Source of the DNA: Acidobacteriota bacterium
GTDB taxonomy: Bacteria; Acidobacteriota; Blastocatellia; Pyrinomonadales; Pyrinomonadaceae
Assembly (NCBI GenBank): GCA_003222835.1
Contig: QHXE01000638.1
Location: 1,959 to 7,048, forward strand
Reading direction: 5' to 3'
DNA length: 5,090 bases
The translations under genes were made by a program, and so were the position numbers. The notes under the pieces are model-generated. The model was given only the letters and a program-made list of their open reading frames with translations. It was not told the DNA's origin and ran no database searches. Of this stretch, positions 4,544-5,090 are shown in pieces (within the stretch, counting starts at the first letter, position 1; every line of letters starts with the position of its first letter).

Positions 4544-5090
4544 GTGCCGATGATGCGAAGTCGTTTGTGCATCGCTACCGAGTAATCAATCTCAGCTTTC
4601 GCCCCGCTAGTGGTGCCGACGAAGATGAGGCGTCCTTTCAAGACGAGTGCATCAAGATTGGCTTTCAAATACGCCGCGCCGACCAAATCGAGAATCACAT
4701 CCACGCCCGCATCATTTGTCCACCGCTTAACGGCCTCTGCAAACTCTGAACTGTCGTTCGCCACGACAACTGACTCAGTAAGACCGAACTCTTTCGCTCT
4801 GGCAAGCTTCTCCGCGGTCCGCGACGTACCGTATGCGATTGCCCCGGCAGCGTTGACAAGTTGGCTGGCCGCGGTACCGACGCCGGATCCCGCGGCGTGA
4901 ATCAAAACGCGCTCGCCCATTTGCAAGCGACATTGGGTGAACAGCGCGTCGTGCGCCGTCATGAAGACTTCCGGAATCGAGGCTGCTTCCGCCCAGTCAA
5001 GATTCGCTGGAATCTCGGCGAGCGTGCTTTCCGGTACCGTCACAAATTCCGCTTGCGCTCCGCCACCAGTAATTCCGAAAACACGATCGC
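4414..5090 (-). CDS. NAD(P)H quinone oxidoreductase (zinc-independent MDR family), 5' off-window, 3' end disrupted
   Basis: The frame enters from the right edge (DRVFGITGGGAQAEFVTVPES, in frame from 5088), so the GTG at 5043 is internal and not the start. It encodes the middle of a PIG3/zeta-crystallin-like medium-chain reductase: the end of the GroES-like domain, IPEVFMTAHDALF, the nucleotide-binding loop AAGSGVG (4876-4896), then GVDVILDLVGAAYLKANLDAL and MHKRLRIIGT. Members reduce quinones or other enone-type acceptors with NADPH and need no zinc; no zinc-ligand cluster is seen. About 182 family-like residues are visible, down to Thr at 4543-4545. Family members normally continue for about 60 more residues. 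Here the frame instead runs 42 codons antisense through the intron-like segment (NEAVSSFREC...NTRYE) to a stop at 4414. The gene has therefore lost its C-terminal helices and is probably non-functional, or else the junction is an assembly chimera. Confidence 0.8.
   Translation of the reverse strand, partial: DRVFGITGGGAQAEFVTVPESTLAEIPANLDWAEAASIPEVFMTAHDALFTQCRLQMGERVLIHAAGSGVGTAASQLVNAAGAIAYGTSRTAEKLARAKEFGLTESVVVANDSSEFAEAVKRWTNDAGVDVILDLVGAAYLKANLDALVLKGRLIFVGTTSGAKAEIDYSVAMHKRLRIIGTNEAVSSFRECGLPYGLRDSLCTLQPFRSVLTPPPHGCNTRYE

Noticed and set aside
4414..5043. A complete 209-aa oxidoreductase starting at the GTG at 5043.
   Set aside because: Family-like sequence continues in frame upstream to the window edge, and the last 42 codons are antisense to the structured RNA. 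Neither end is natural.

Overview
The window looks like a bacterial chromosome segment with moderate-to-high GC, non-ATG starts and several families of dispersed palindromic repeats. The repeat style (inverted pairs of a TGGGTACGCAGGC-type unit, and GCTCC-nnn-GGAGC units) and the enzyme variants recall Acidobacteriota, perhaps Blastocatellia. That placement is an inference from memory of such genomes and was not tested.

Layout, left to right. The last 39 codons of an unidentified + strand gene (2-121) converge on trxB, thioredoxin reductase, on the minus strand (147-1256). The 313-base divergent region that follows holds a REPIN-like hairpin element (1281-1407), in the presumed trxB leader, and a possible minus-strand promoter. 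A + strand series comes next: a 3-hydroxyacyl/3-hydroxybutyryl-CoA dehydrogenase (1570-2496), a single-domain PilZ protein (2534-2923), a 133-bp MITE-like palindrome (2939-3071), an enoyl-CoA hydratase (3116-3901), a single copy of the trxB-leader repeat unit (3905-3931) and a small uncharacterised protein (3967-4182). The right end is scarred. A cluster of dispersed repeat units (4197-4348) abuts a highly structured segment that I read as the 5' part of a group II intron (about 4349-4543). This segment abuts a minus-strand quinone oxidoreductase gene that enters from the right edge and has lost its normal C-terminus at the junction.

The hydratase and the dehydrogenase catalyse consecutive steps of beta-oxidation, or of its reversal in C4-CoA metabolism: enoyl-CoA to 3-hydroxyacyl-CoA to 3-ketoacyl-CoA. 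No thiolase or acyl-CoA dehydrogenase is in the window. TrxB supplies reduced thioredoxin and has no evident link to the other genes. The PilZ protein may respond to cyclic di-GMP and could be co-transcribed with the dehydrogenase.

I found no convincing new multi-gene system. The observations most worth following are the repeat unit whose stem keeps pairing through a compensatory base-pair change, the intron/oxidoreductase junction, and a Ser in place of the usual active-site Asn in the dehydrogenase.
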